Below are positions 18,897 through 28,800 of a stretch of 64,000 nucleotides of DNA, piece by piece. Position numbers and translations under genes: made by a program. The notes beneath the pieces were generated by a model that saw only the letters and a list, made by a program, of their open reading frames with translations, was not told the DNA's origin and did not search any database. How positions within the stretch are numbered: position 1 is the stretch's first letter; each line of letters opens with the position of its first letter. Source of the stretch: Anaerobacillus isosaccharinicus (GTDB lineage Bacteria > Bacillota > Bacilli > Bacillales > Anaerobacillaceae); contig NZ_CP063356.1 of the NCBI RefSeq assembly GCF_001866075.3, positions 982,164 to 1,046,163 of the forward strand, in the 5' to 3' direction.

Positions 18897-19006
18897 ATTA
18901 GTCAGTTTACAATATGATCAAACAACTTTAAACTAAAAGGAGATAAAATTCCAGTCAAACTGTACATCCTATTTTTTAACTCTTTTACGCAGAAAGGAAC
19001 TCTATT

Positions 19007-19849
19007 ATGCAAGGAATTATTCCTTATTTTAGTGAAAATCCAATCATTTATAAGTTAGTTTTGTCTTTTATCATTTTAGTAACATATATCTATCTCATTA
19101 GAATCAGCAATAAATTGCTGTTCAAAACAATTAAAGACAATGGTATTTATTATACTACTAGAAAAAGACTATATTACTTGCATTCTATCATTTTATTAGT
19201 TATCTTCATTCTAATTTGGTCAGAATCAAGGCTAGACTTAACAATTTATGTTGGTTTTATTTCTGCTGGGATCGCGATTGCACTTAGAGAGATATTCACC
19301 AACATCGTAGCATTACTTATAATTGTTATTCAAAAGCCTTTTGAAGTTGGCGATCGTGTCATTGTCAATGACCGTGCGGGGGATGTTATTGATCAGAAAA
19401 TATTTCATTTTGTTGTCATGGAGGTAACAACCAAAACTGAAGGAGCGCAAAGTACGGGTAAAATCGTCCACATTCCTAACAACTATATTTTCTTACACCC
19501 AATCGCCAATGCAAACAAAGGGTTTGCCTACATTTGGAATGAAATTGAAATCAGACTAACACTCGATAGCGAGTGGGAAGATGCCAAAGCACAATTTGAA
19601 ACCATATTAAACAAACATACACAGCACATTACTATCGAAGCACAAGAAAAAGTACACGAAGCTTCAAAAAAATATTTACTTCATTATCAAAACCTCTCCC
19701 CGATCGTGTACATTACTGTAAAAGATGGATTTATTAAACTAACAATGCGTTATTTAACTGAGCCGAGAAATGCTAGAATTACCGAGGACTGTATTTGGCA
19801 GGAAATACTTATATATACTAAAGAAGGAAAGGGTATCAAACTAGCTTAA
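19007..19849 (+). CDS. MscS-family mechanosensitive channel, copy 1
   Basis: A small-conductance channel that opens on membrane tension after osmotic downshock. In 280 residues, three membrane segments (about 15-35, 58-75, 80-115) end in the pore-lining helix (GFISAGIAIALREIFTNIVALLI), followed by the beta-domain motif PFEVGDRVIVNDRAGDV and the cytoplasmic C-terminal domain. AAAGGAAC precedes the ATG. A second, over 90% identical copy starts at 22614, and the upstream 100 bp are duplicated as well, so this is a segmental duplication. Confidence 0.9.
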   Translation: MQGIIPYFSENPIIYKLVLSFIILVTYIYLIRISNKLLFKTIKDNGIYYTTRKRLYYLHSIILLVIFILIWSESRLDLTIYVGFISAGIAIALREIFTNIVALLIIVIQKPFEVGDRVIVNDRAGDVIDQKIFHFVVMEVTTKTEGAQSTGKIVHIPNNYIFLHPIANANKGFAYIWNEIEIRLTLDSEWEDAKAQFETILNKHTQHITIEAQEKVHEASKKYLLHYQNLSPIVYITVKDGFIKLTMRYLTEPRNARITEDCIWQEILIYTKEGKGIKLA

Positions 19850-19861
19850 TTGTTTATTGTT

Positions 19862-19990
19862 ATATTAACTTGCAAAAAGTAGAAAAGTCCACTTATTGTG
19901 GACTTTTCTACTTTTTTGTCTTTTTTAGATGTCAGACACCGATGAAAGTGAACTTTCCTGTAGTTACTATTTACAGGTTAGACACCCGAG
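19862..19990. repeat. Repeat: hairpin module plus shortened second module
   Basis: GTAGAAAAGTCCAC-TTATT-GTGGACTTTTCTAC and a T-rich tail form the terminator of mscS copy 1. It is followed by ATGTCAGACACC (19929-19940), GATGAAAGTGAACTTTC and CTGTAGTTACTATTTACAGG. Compared with the full second module at 25777-25881, the inner part between the two GAAAGT arms is deleted. Confidence 0.75.
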
Positions 19991-19999
19991 TAACCGTAC

Positions 20000-20587
20000 C
20001 TAGACATTATCTATGAATACATTTTCCAAGTTAATTTCTAAATTGTCGATCATGCTTACTTTTATTATACTTTGTTTATCATAAATGTCTGGTTTACCAA
20101 ATGAGCCACTCATAAGTTTGAATACCATGACGATTTCGTCGGTAGGCTGAACAATCCAGTATTCTTTAACCCCGTGTTTTTCATAGAGTTCCATTTTTCT
20201 AATGTAATCCTGAGAGGCTGTTGAAGGAGAGATTACCTCTACGATTAGATCAGGAGTACCAAAACAGCCTTTTTGATTTATTTTGTTTGGATCGCAAATT
20301 ACAACTAAATCAGGTTGAACCACGGTAGTAACCTCATCTTGTTTCTCATTTTTTTGATCCGGTAAGCAAACATCAAAAGGAGCTATAAAAACTTGGCACT
20401 TTTTATTTCTTAGAAAGCTGCCGAACTCGATGAGGAGCTCTCTAACTAACTGTTGATGCCTAGTTGAAGGCGGAGGAGTCATACAATAAGGCACACCTTC
20501 GATAAGTTCCCATTTATCTTCACTTTCCCAGGATAAGTAATCTGCATACGTATAACGCTTTGAACTATCGGGACTTAACATTGACAT
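20000..20587 (-). CDS. Uma2 family endonuclease-like protein
   Basis: A DUF820/Uma2 protein of the PD-(D/E)xK nuclease superfamily. The 195 residues show the family pattern: YTYADYLSW near the start, WELIEGVPY, QPDLVVICD (catalytic Asp), TPDLIVEVISPSTASQD (the E-x-x-S-P-S-T block) and KMELYEKHGVKEYWIVQP. Uma2 proteins are abundant in some bacteria and their cellular target is unknown. It lies between mscS copy 1 and the small membrane-protein gene, on the opposite strand; the corresponding place in duplicate unit 2 has no such gene, so it was gained or lost after the duplication. Confidence 0.88.
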   Translation of the reverse strand: MSMLSPDSSKRYTYADYLSWESEDKWELIEGVPYCMTPPPSTRHQQLVRELLIEFGSFLRNKKCQVFIAPFDVCLPDQKNEKQDEVTTVVQPDLVVICDPNKINQKGCFGTPDLIVEVISPSTASQDYIRKMELYEKHGVKEYWIVQPTDEIVMVFKLMSGSFGKPDIYDKQSIIKVSMIDNLEINLENVFIDNV

Positions 20588-20785
20588 GAACTGACCACCT
20601 CCATTAATATGTCGTTCCTAGATTTCTAATACAATTATAACACAGTATAAACTTCTTAAAAATTAAGCAAACCCCTCATGATTATTAATTTCGTAACACT
20701 CTAATCACATTAAACTAATCATGTGTCAAATCTCGATATTTTGCCTATACTGCTTAATACTTCTTTCTTCTGGGGGTATTAAGTA

Positions 20786-21157
20786 ATGAAATATGTATAC
20801 AGTGCGATCTTCATATTATTACTGGGGTTTGTCGTAGCTGCTGTAGAGAAGCATTTAAATGTAGAGATGGCCAAAACAAAAAATTACGATACACTTATTC
20901 AACAAGAAACAACAATTTATGAGCTCGAACCTCATGGCGTTCCATATGAATTCACGCAGGATAGTCATGAATATATTGCAACCAATCAAGCAATTGATGA
21001 CAGTTATTATGGGGAAGCCACTCCTGTCACTAGCTATCAAATTAAAGAGCCCTATCTGCGTGGACACAACCATATATCTGTCCAGAAAAACAAGAAAAAG
21101 TCCACCCCGTTGTGGACTCTTTCTCGTCTTTGTCTTATTGCGGTGTCTACCTTGTAA
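20786..21157 (+). pseudogene. Membrane-anchored protein gene truncated by a repeat (copy 1)
   Basis: The first about 90 codons match the gene at 23910-24500 closely (MKYVYSAIFILLLGFVVAA, KHLNVEMAKTKNY, GVPYEFTQDSHEY). After ATTAAAGAGC (about 21048-21057) identity stops and the frame runs into a GTGGACA repeat, giving an unrelated tail (KKKSTPLWTLSRLC). The protein has a single N-terminal membrane/signal segment. The C-terminal helical half present in copy 2 is lost. Family not recognised. Confidence 0.8.
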
Positions 21158-21259
21158 ATAGTAACTACAGGAAAGTTAACTTTCTTTGATTAGAAAATTC
21201 GTGCCAATCATATTTATATCCATGTTGGTGAAAGTGAACTTTCATTGGTGTCTGACACC
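21054..21259. repeat. Composite repeat (hairpin module + inverted second module)
   Basis: TGCGTGGACACAACC, then CAAGAAAAAGTCCACCCCG...TGTGGACTCTTTCTCG, then GGTGTC at 21142, then the second module in inverse direction (TTGTAAATAGTAACTACAGG, GAAAGTTAACTTTC, ... GGTGAAAGTGAACTTTC) closing with GGTGTCTGACACC (21247-21259). It replaces the 3' half of the gene to its left. Confidence 0.8.
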
Positions 21260-21287
21260 AGGCACCAGACACTAGGTACCATTGATT

Positions 21288-22022
21288 TTATTCAACTCTC
21301 GCCTTCATTTCGGCCAATAAACTATTGAATAGATTTATATACTCGTTTTTGATATTTTGATAAATTTCTAAAGCAATTTCTTCATCATAAGTATGTGACG
21401 TTCTGTTGCGGTCTTCTAGCATTTTAAGCCATTTTTCACCTTGATGAATTATTCCGTCTTTAAAGGCTTCTTTAATTGCTCTTCTAGGACTTGTCACCTC
21501 CAAACTACCGTTATATGTTAAGTAGACTTTCATTAGTTTCCATGATAATTCATAGGTAAACTCAAATCGCTGTATGGTCGCATCGATAACAATATCATCT
21601 AAGCTAGGATCTCTTGAAAGACTTTCGTTAAGTTTTTTAATTGCTTTTTCTAAGTCTTCTAGCTTATCCTTCACCTTATTCATATTGTCAATCACCTCTC
21701 CTTCAGGGCTCGTTAAAAATATAATCTTACCTTCTATATCAATATATTTTTTTAACTTAAGATTACTAATTTTGTCATAATCAAGCACATCTATTGTGTA
21801 AATGATGTTTTGTTCTGAAAGTTGATCTTTAATATCATATATTTTTTCGCAATTACTTCTAAAAATGATTGCTAAATCTATATCAGAAGTTGCCTTAAAA
21901 TCTCCTCTTGCTCTCGATCCAAATAGGAGCACTTTCTCAATAATTTCTCCATAACTCTTAAACACATTAATAATTTTGTAAAAATCATTTTTACTTAAAC
22001 CATTTATTAGTTTTTCAGCCAT
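21288..22022 (-). CDS. Fusion of MNT nucleotidyltransferase and HI0074/HepT-like protein
   Basis: Residues 1-105 are a minimal nucleotidyltransferase: LLFGSRARGDFKATSDIDLAI is the GSxxRG-x-DxD active site, with VDVLD-type third Asp region (IDVLDYDKI). Residues 113-244 match the HI0074 substrate-binding/HEPN-like family (FEFTYELSWKLMKVYL, SPRRAIKEAF, RNRTSHTYDEE). These are usually two adjacent genes of an MNT/HEPN toxin-antitoxin-type pair in which the transferase modifies the partner. At the joint, GGAGAGGTG sits eight bases before an in-frame ATG (21681-21683), the likely old start of the second gene, so a separate 131-residue partner could also be made. Confidence 0.82.
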   Translation of the reverse strand: MAEKLINGLSKNDFYKIINVFKSYGEIIEKVLLFGSRARGDFKATSDIDLAIIFRSNCEKIYDIKDQLSEQNIIYTIDVLDYDKISNLKLKKYIDIEGKIIFLTSPEGEVIDNMNKVKDKLEDLEKAIKKLNESLSRDPSLDDIVIDATIQRFEFTYELSWKLMKVYLTYNGSLEVTSPRRAIKEAFKDGIIHQGEKWLKMLEDRNRTSHTYDEEIALEIYQNIKNEYINLFNSLLAEMKARVE

Positions 22023-22151
22023 CTGGAATTTTCACCACATTTCTTTATGGTTCCGCCTCATACTACTATTTTCCACCGATCCGCCTAAAGATAAACCTAT
22101 CCAATAGATTTAATCTCCTTATAGCCTCTATTTTATCATATTTATACGGAT

Positions 22152-22503
22152 GTTGTATGACACCAATGAAAGTTCACTTTCACCAACACGGAGGTAAATT
22201 TAAATGACAAGAGTTTTCTTAATGGAGAAAGGGAAATTTCCTGTAGTTACTATTTTAAGTTTAACCACCATGCACGGACACAAACCTATATCTGTTCACA
22301 AAAACGAGAAAAAGTCCACCCTATATAGACTTTTTCTCGTTTTTGTCTTTTTGCGGTGTCTGACACCATTCGTGGACATTTTTAACAATTTTTCCACCTA
22401 CCGTGGACAAAATCCCAAAATAACCCTAACCTTAAAAACCGAGAAAAGCTCTACCAGATCTGGGCTTTTTCTCGGTTTTGTATTTTGAGATGTCTGACAC
22501 ACC
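22152..22503. repeat. Composite repeat field before mscS copy 2
   Basis: A degenerate second module (ATGAAAGTTCACTTTCACCAAC ... TTTCCTGTAGTTACTATTT, 22165-22257) is followed by a hairpin module and then a full unit from GGTGTCTGACACC (22355-22367) through CGTGGACATTTTT and GAGAAAAGC...GCTTTTTCTCGG to GATGTCTGACAC (22489-22500). Short reading frames here, such as one from 22204, are repeat-derived and not called as genes. Confidence 0.75.
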
Positions 22504-22613
22504 GTTACTCAGTTTACAATAAGATTAAACAACTTTAAACTAAAAGGAGATAAAACTTCCGTCAAACTGGAAACCCTATATTTTAACTCTTTGAAGCAGA
22601 AAGGAACTCTATT

Positions 22614-23456
22614 TTGCAAGAAATTATTCCATACTTTAGTGAAAATCCAATCATTTATAAGTTAGTTTTGTCTTTTATCATTTTACTAACATATATCTAT
22701 CTCATTAGGATCAGCAATAAACTGCTGTTCAAAACAATTAAAGACAATAGCCTTTATTATACTACTCGAAAAAGATTATATTACTTGCATTCTATCATTA
22801 TATTGGTTATCCTCGTTCTAATTTGGTCGGAATCAAGGCTAGACTTGACAATTTATGTTGGTTTTATTTCTGCAGGAATTGCGATTGCACTTAGAGAGAT
22901 ATTCACCAATATCGTAGCATTACTAATAATTGTCATTCAAAATCCTTTTGAAGTTGGAGATCGTGTCATTGTCAATGATCGTGCGGGGGATGTTATTGAT
23001 CAGAAAATATTTCATTTTGTTGTAATGGAGGTTACAACAAAAACTGAAGGAGCGCAAAGTACGGGTAAAATCATCCACATTCCTAACAATTATATATTTT
23101 TACATCCAATTGCCAATGCAAACAAAGGATTTGCCTACATTTGGAATGAGATTGAAATCAGACTAACACTCGATAGTGAGTGGGAAGATGCCAAAGCTCA
23201 ATTTGAAACTATTTTAAACAAACATGCGCAGCACATAACTGTCGAAGCACAAGAAAAAGTACTCGAAGCTTCAAAGAAATATTTGCTTCATTATCAAGAC
23301 CTCTCCCCGATCGTGTACGTTACTGTAAAAGATGGATTTATTAAACTAACTATGCGTTATTTAACTGAGCCGAGAAAAGCTAGAATTACCGAGGACTCTA
23401 TTTGGCAGGAAATACTTTTATATACTAAAGAAAGTAAGGGAATTAAATTAGCATAA
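22614..23456 (+). CDS. MscS-family mechanosensitive channel, copy 2
   Basis: A 280-residue near-duplicate of the channel at 19007 (differences such as VIQN for VIQK in the pore-proximal loop, and scattered conservative changes). All domains are retained: three membrane segments, the pore helix AGIAIALREIFTNIVALL, PFEVGDRVIVNDRAGDV and the C-terminal cytoplasmic domain. The start is TTG where copy 1 has ATG, with the same AAAGGAAC site, which may lower translation. The frame is intact, so both copies have been kept. Confidence 0.88.
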   Translation: MQEIIPYFSENPIIYKLVLSFIILLTYIYLIRISNKLLFKTIKDNSLYYTTRKRLYYLHSIIILVILVLIWSESRLDLTIYVGFISAGIAIALREIFTNIVALLIIVIQNPFEVGDRVIVNDRAGDVIDQKIFHFVVMEVTTKTEGAQSTGKIIHIPNNYIFLHPIANANKGFAYIWNEIEIRLTLDSEWEDAKAQFETILNKHAQHITVEAQEKVLEASKKYLLHYQDLSPIVYVTVKDGFIKLTMRYLTEPRKARITEDSIWQEILLYTKESKGIKLA

Positions 23457-23483
23457 TAAAAATATTTATTGTTATCATAATTT

Positions 23484-23680
23484 GCGAAAAGTAGAAAAGT
23501 CCACCTGACCTGATGTGGACTTTCTGCTTTTTTGTCTTTTTTGGATGTCTATCCTGAAAATAAATCAACTATAAACAGCTCGCATTCCAATTGGTGGACA
23601 TTAGATCCAATATATTGAAGAACATCGCGGTATTTAACTATATCGGACATCAGGTACGTTATTTGCCTTTTTTAGATGAA
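23484..23680. repeat. Terminator-type hairpin and fragments of both repeat families
   Basis: GTAGAAAAGTCCACCTGA...TGTGGACTTTCTGC ends mscS copy 2. Downstream, TATCGGACATCAGGTACGTT (about 23640) is a relative of the repeats at 7.9-8.2 kb. The rest of the 453-bp gap to 23910 shows no gene; its last 150 bp are shared with the region before 20786. Confidence 0.65.
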
Positions 23681-23909
23681 AAATAGACGATTTTTATACA
23701 AATAAGGGATTGAACTGACTCCCCCATAAATTCATTGTTATCCTCGAGTCTAAGAATAGTATAACACAGCGTGGACTTCTTAAAAATTGAGCATATACCT
23801 CATGCTTTTAACTTCTTAACACTTCAATTACTGTCAAATCATCATGTGTCAAACATCGACATTTTGTCCATACTGCTTAATACTTCTTTCTATCTGGGGG
23901 TATTGAGTT

Positions 23910-24500
23910 ATGAAATATGTATATAGTGCGGTATTTATCTTATTATTAGGGTTTGTCATTGCCGCTGCAGAAAAGCATTTAAATGTAGAAATGGCAAAAA
24001 CGAAAAATTACGAAGCACCTATTCAACAACAAGAAACGACAATTTATGAGTACCACTCACACGGTGTTCCATATGAGTTTACCCAGGATAGTCATGAGTA
24101 TATTGCAGATCAAGCAATCCACGAAACCTTCTATGGGGAAGCTACTCCTGTCACTAGCAACCACATTAAAGAGCATTATATCGCTCAATTTGAGTCGCTA
24201 CAAAATCAAGCTTTACAAGAGTTATCCCAGTTAGTTCAGGTTGTTATTGAAGATTATACTGATAAAAAAGCTAACGGCGAACCTATTTCGTATCTCTCCT
24301 TTTACCAGACATACTATCCACAGTTAAAACAACTAGAGAGCTACATAGATGCTGAGTTTGCTGAAAAGTATACCCAACTTGAAGAGGAACTCGTTCAATA
24401 CGGTTATTCTCCGGATAAGGCGTTAAAGTTTAAAGAGCAATTTGAAACGTCGAAGCAAGACAAGTTAAAAGAGTTGATATCGTTAGTGTCGGGGAATTGA
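23910..24500 (+). CDS. Membrane-anchored helical protein (copy 2, intact), unknown function
   Basis: The 196-residue protein starts with one hydrophobic segment (MKYVYSAVFILLLGFVIAAAE), probably an uncleaved anchor or signal peptide, followed by a polar, Tyr-rich stretch and a mainly helical C-terminus (FESLQNQALQELSQLVQVV, KTYTQLEEEL-like, KFKEQFETSKQDKLKELISLV). GGGGGTATT precedes the ATG. I do not recognise a family. It follows mscS in both duplicate units, so the two may work together; copy 1 is truncated. A repeat begins right after the stop. Confidence 0.75.
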   Translation: MKYVYSAVFILLLGFVIAAAEKHLNVEMAKTKNYEAPIQQQETTIYEYHSHGVPYEFTQDSHEYIADQAIHETFYGEATPVTSNHIKEHYIAQFESLQNQALQELSQLVQVVIEDYTDKKANGEPISYLSFYQTYYPQLKQLESYIDAEFAEKYTQLEEELVQYGYSPDKALKFKEQFETSKQDKLKELISLVSGN

Positions 24501-24527
24501 TGTGGGGGTGCATGGGGTCTGGTGCAT

Positions 24528-24669
24528 GGGGTCTGACCCCCTCCGTGGACATTTCCCTTTAAAAGTTCACCGTGCGTGGACACAACCAAATACTTGTAAA
24601 CAAAAACGAGAAAAAGTCCACATGGTGTGGACTTTTTCTCGTTTTTGTCTTTTTGCGGGGTCTGACCCC
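24528..24669. repeat. 142-bp palindrome-bounded repeat (GGGGTC type)
   Basis: GGGGTCTGACCCC stands at both ends (24528-24540 and 24657-24669). Between them are CGTGGACATTTCCC...CACCGTGCGTGGACA and the hairpin AAACGAGAAAAAGTCCACA/TGTGGACTTTTTCTCGTTT. It lies between convergent genes and truncates the SLH gene on its right side; the hairpin can end transcription in both directions. Confidence 0.9.
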
Positions 24670-25580
24670 ACACCGCTGAGTGTCTCAGTTTCAGTCCCAC
24701 CTAGCGGGTTAGAAAGTGTCATTGTTCCACTTTCAGTAACCGTAATTTTCCCGTCTCGAAGGGTTGCTTTATTCGGTTCGGCGCTTAAGTCGAAAGAAAT
24801 CGTCGTTGCAGTCTCTGTGTCATTTACTACACCTGTAATTTGTTTCCCTGTTGATGTTGTTAAATGAGCACTTGAAACACTTGGCACACCTGTAACTGGC
24901 GTCCCCCCTGGAGCACCAGGGCCTGGTTGGATTGGATCTCCAATATCAACACCGTCTTTTTTCAGCTCCATGGCACGAAATAAGAAGACAGAAAACTCCG
25001 CACGAGTAACGACACCTTTTGGATCAAATACATTACCCGATTTCCCTTTTGTCACATCGTTTTGGTAAAGGGTAATGACATCAATCAGATGGCTTGCTGA
25101 TATTGATTTTTGGTCATTAATTACTACAGTATTCGTTGATACTGGTTTTAATTGAAAAGCACGGACTAATACCGAAGCCATTTGCTCTCTAGTTAGTAAA
25201 TCCATAGGACCAAACGTCCCATTTGATGATCCTTTAAAGATACCAGCTTCTTTCGTAGCAGCAGCTGCACTTGTGTAATAAAGACCCTGGGGAACATCTT
25301 TAAAGCTTGTCGTATGTGTTGGTGCCTTCAGCTTTAACGCACGTTGAAATAGAACAGCCGAATCCGCACGATTTAACCTGTGGTTCGGACGAAAAGATCC
25401 ATCAGGATAACCTTTAATGATATCTTGTTCAGCAAGTGTGATAACATTTGCATAGCCAAAATCACCAGGTTTATAATCAGTGAATTTAGCTTGTGCAGAA
25501 GTCGCTGTCGGGTTTGTCCAAGTTAACAAAGGCAAAAGTAGAGTGACCATTGCTAATTTCATATATGTAGTTAATCCCAT
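24567..25580 (-). pseudogene. SLH-domain surface protein truncated by a repeat
   Basis: A signal peptide (about 1-30, KLAMVTLLLPLLTW...SAQA) is followed by three S-layer homology domains (about 33-75, 93-135, 158-207), which bind pyruvylated cell wall polymer. A Pro/Gly linker (GPGAPGGTP) and the start of an Ig-like region (SVSSAHLTTSTGKQITGV) follow. From about codon 305 the frame is repeat sequence (GSDPAKRQKREKV...), so the true C-terminus is missing. GGAGGAG precedes the ATG. The SLH part could still be secreted and attached to the wall, but the effector part is gone. Confidence 0.82.
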
Positions 25581-25634
25581 ATTTATCTCCTCCTAATTTA
25601 ATTACAATACCATAGAGTTCGTTTTTTAGGTAGT

Positions 25635-25881
25635 GGTGTCTGACACCCTTCGTGGACATTTTGCTTGAAAATTCCACCGTGCGTGGACACAGCCATTTAC
25701 CTCTACATAAAAGCTAGAAAAAGTCCACATCCAGTGGACTTTTTCTAGCTTTTGTCTTTTTGCGGTGTCTGACACCGATGAAAGTTCACTTTCACCAACC
25801 TGGATGTAAATACGATCGGCACGAATTATCTAATCGAAGAAAGTGAACTTTCCTGTAGTTACTATTTACAGGGGTGACACC
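25635..25881. repeat. 142-bp unit (GGTGTC type) fused to a complete second module
   Basis: First unit: GGTGTCTGACACC at 25635-25647 and again at 25764-25776, enclosing CGTGGACATTTTGC...CCACCGTGCGTGGACA and CTAGAAAAAGTCCACA...TGGACTTTTTCTAG. Second module: 25777-25881, with GAAAGTTCACTTTC, GGCACGAATTATCTAATC, GAAAGTGAACTTTC, CTGTAGTTACTATTTACAGG and a closing GGGGTGACACC. The three boundary motifs show the modules share ends. Confidence 0.88.
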
Positions 25882-25893
25882 AAAATTATTTTA

Positions 25894-28800
25894 TTATTTT
25901 TTGTTATTACCCAACACTCTTACTGTGTCATAACCTACAACTTCATAATCACCAAGTTTACCTTGGAATTCTAGAGTGATTTCACCTTCAACCCAGTTAA
26001 AATCTGGGCGGTTGAATTTGAACAAGCCATTTTCTGCTTTTTTCTGGTCGCCATTTCTTTCGTCAATGGCTTTCACTCCATCTAAGGAAGCACTTTCTAA
26101 CTCGAATGTTTTTAGTAGTTCTTTAATATGTTTTTTTCCAAATTCTTTTTGGTACTCTTTTGAAAATTTAACTTGTACTGTGAATTTACCAGTGTTTGGA
26201 TTAATAACTCCAGGAACAACTTTTATTTCAATTGGAATATAAACATTAATGACCTTTTCAAAGGTTGTTGTCCAACCAGCATGATCTGTTACTGTTAATT
26301 GAATTTCATATTTCCCTGGTTTATCAAACAGGACTTCTTCACCTTTTTCGTATTGAATTCCATTAACTGATAGAATTTCATTTTCAATACCTGAAATAAC
26401 GTCAAGTGCTAAATAGGTAAGCGGTAAAGTTGCTTCTAATTCAAATTTATCACCTAATTCCCAAGAAACGACTGGTGCTGTTTTATCAATTTTTACTTCA
26501 ATTGTTTGTAGCGCTTCTTTATTACCTGCTTTATCGACACTATAAAATGCAACTTGGTTAATGCCTTCTTCTGACACCGTAAAGCTAGTTCCTTCTTTGA
26601 ACTGTGAACCATTAATAGAATAGAAGGTTTTATCAACATCACTTTTTTGGTCTTGGGCAGTTAACTCCACAATTACATCTTTCTGACTCCAAGTTGTTGG
26701 CGCATCTACTTCTGTTATTGGTGCTGTTTTATCAATTTTTACTTCAACGGTTTGTAACTCTTCTTTATTACCTGCTTTATCGACACTATAAAATGCAACT
26801 TGGTTAATTCCTTCTTCTGTTACTGTAAAACTAGTTCCTTCTTGGAACTGTGATCCATTAATAGAATAGAAGGTTTTATCAACACCACTTTTTTGATCTT
26901 GGGTAGTTAAGTGTACAATTACATCTTCCTTACTCCAAGTCGTTGGTGCATCTACTTCTGTTACTGGTGCTGTTTTATCAATTTTAACTTCTACAGTTTG
27001 AATTGTCTCAGTGTTACCTACTTTGTCAACTGAGTAGAAAGAAATTTTATGAATACCCTCTTCAGCAATTGTAAAAGTGGTACCTTCAACAAATGGATTA
27101 TTATTTAAAGAGTAATAAGTGTTTGCAACTCCTGACTCATTGTCTGTTGCTGACAACGTAACAACCACGCTTTGATTTGTCCAGTCATTTGGTGTATTAA
27201 CTGAAGTTCGTGGAGCTTCAGTATCATTCACTAATTTGGCTAAAACGATATTAGACCAATCGGATTCACCAAAGGAATTACTGTATGACGTAACAAAATA
27301 TTCGTGATTTGCATAAGGCATGTTTGTAATTGTGTAAGATAAGTTATTAACCTTCTCAGCAATTAGTACAGGTTCGCCGTCTATTAATTGGTAGATATTA
27401 TACCCATTAGCATAAGTGATGAAGCCCCAAGAAATTCTAGCACTAGATTCACTTAACAATGTCAAGCTTGCTACCGGCGGCTGCATAATAGGATACACAA
27501 TCGTTTCTGTTATTTTTGAAGCTTCAGACTCTCCAAAACGTGTACTAAAAGCTGTAACTTCAAAAGAGTGTGTTTCTTCAGTTAGGTTATAAATAGAGTA
27601 ATTTCGCGCTGTTCCTTTGTATAGCAATTGTCGACTATTGTTTGTAACGCGATAAACTCGATATTCATTTGCCCACGTAACAACTGGCCAACTCAACGTT
27701 ATATTGTTAGCATTAAAAACACTACTCGTCACATTTGGTGCAAGCACTATCGGCCAAGTTAGAGTAAAGTTTAACGAACTACCGTCCGGTGATTCACCAA
27801 AACGGCTACTAATCGAATGGACGATAAATGTAAAGTTCTCCTCAGGCATATTAACAAATGTAGCTGATGTACCTGTTACAGTTCTTTGTAAAATAGGTTC
27901 ACCATTAATCACTTGATATACTTTATATCCAGTAGCAAATGAAGCAGTGTCCCATCTTAGTACAATATCATTTCCATTTGTAAGACTATATCGGAAGTTT
28001 TCAGGTTTATCCATAATAGGGTGAATAAGTGATAAAGAAACTTCACTTCCCTCCATTGATTCACCATAACGAGTACTATTTGAATAAACGACATAATTAT
28101 AGTCGCCTTCAGGCAAATTAGTAAAGGTTGTAGTTGTACTTGTCACAGTTCTTTGAAAAACTAGTTCTCCGCCAACTTGTCGGTAGACGTTATAGTTATT
28201 AGCAAAATTAACTGCGTTCCAACGTAATTGGATGTCATTACCATTATTAACTGTAGCAGTTAAGTTTTCGGGTTTTTCCATAATAGGAAATTCCACAATT
28301 TGAGTTATTTTACTTCCTTCTAAAGACTCACCAAAACGACTACTCACAGAATGAACGACATAAGTATGCTCACCATCAGATTCGTTAGTTAGAGTTGTTG
28401 AAAGTGAGGAAACCGTTCTTTTTAACTCTTTTTGTCCATTTATAACTTCGTAAACTTTATAACTAGTTGCAAAGGGAACTGATGCCCAGGCCAACACTAC
28501 ATCATTGCCGTTTTGGACTCTAGAAGTTAGGTTACTTGGCGCTTCCATACTAGGGTGAACTAAAGAAAACGTTGCCTCTGCACCTTCAGGTGACTCACCT
28601 AACACTGAAGATACTGAATGAACAACATAGTAATACTCTCCTTCAGGAACATTAGAGAAGGTCACTGATGTACCAGTTAAGGTTCTTACTAGTATTTTTT
28701 CACTTTCAATGATTTGATAAACTCTATAATTAGTAGCGTATTGAACGCTTGACCATTTTAATGAAATATCATTACCATTTAAAATACTATAAGTGAAATT

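Noticed and set aside
22204..22488. Small reading frame with a Met start
   Set aside because: It lies fully inside the repeat field, and its residues come from the hairpin module.
24567..24670. Treating the last 34 codons of the SLH frame as a real domain
   Set aside because: They are the reverse reading of the 142-bp repeat.
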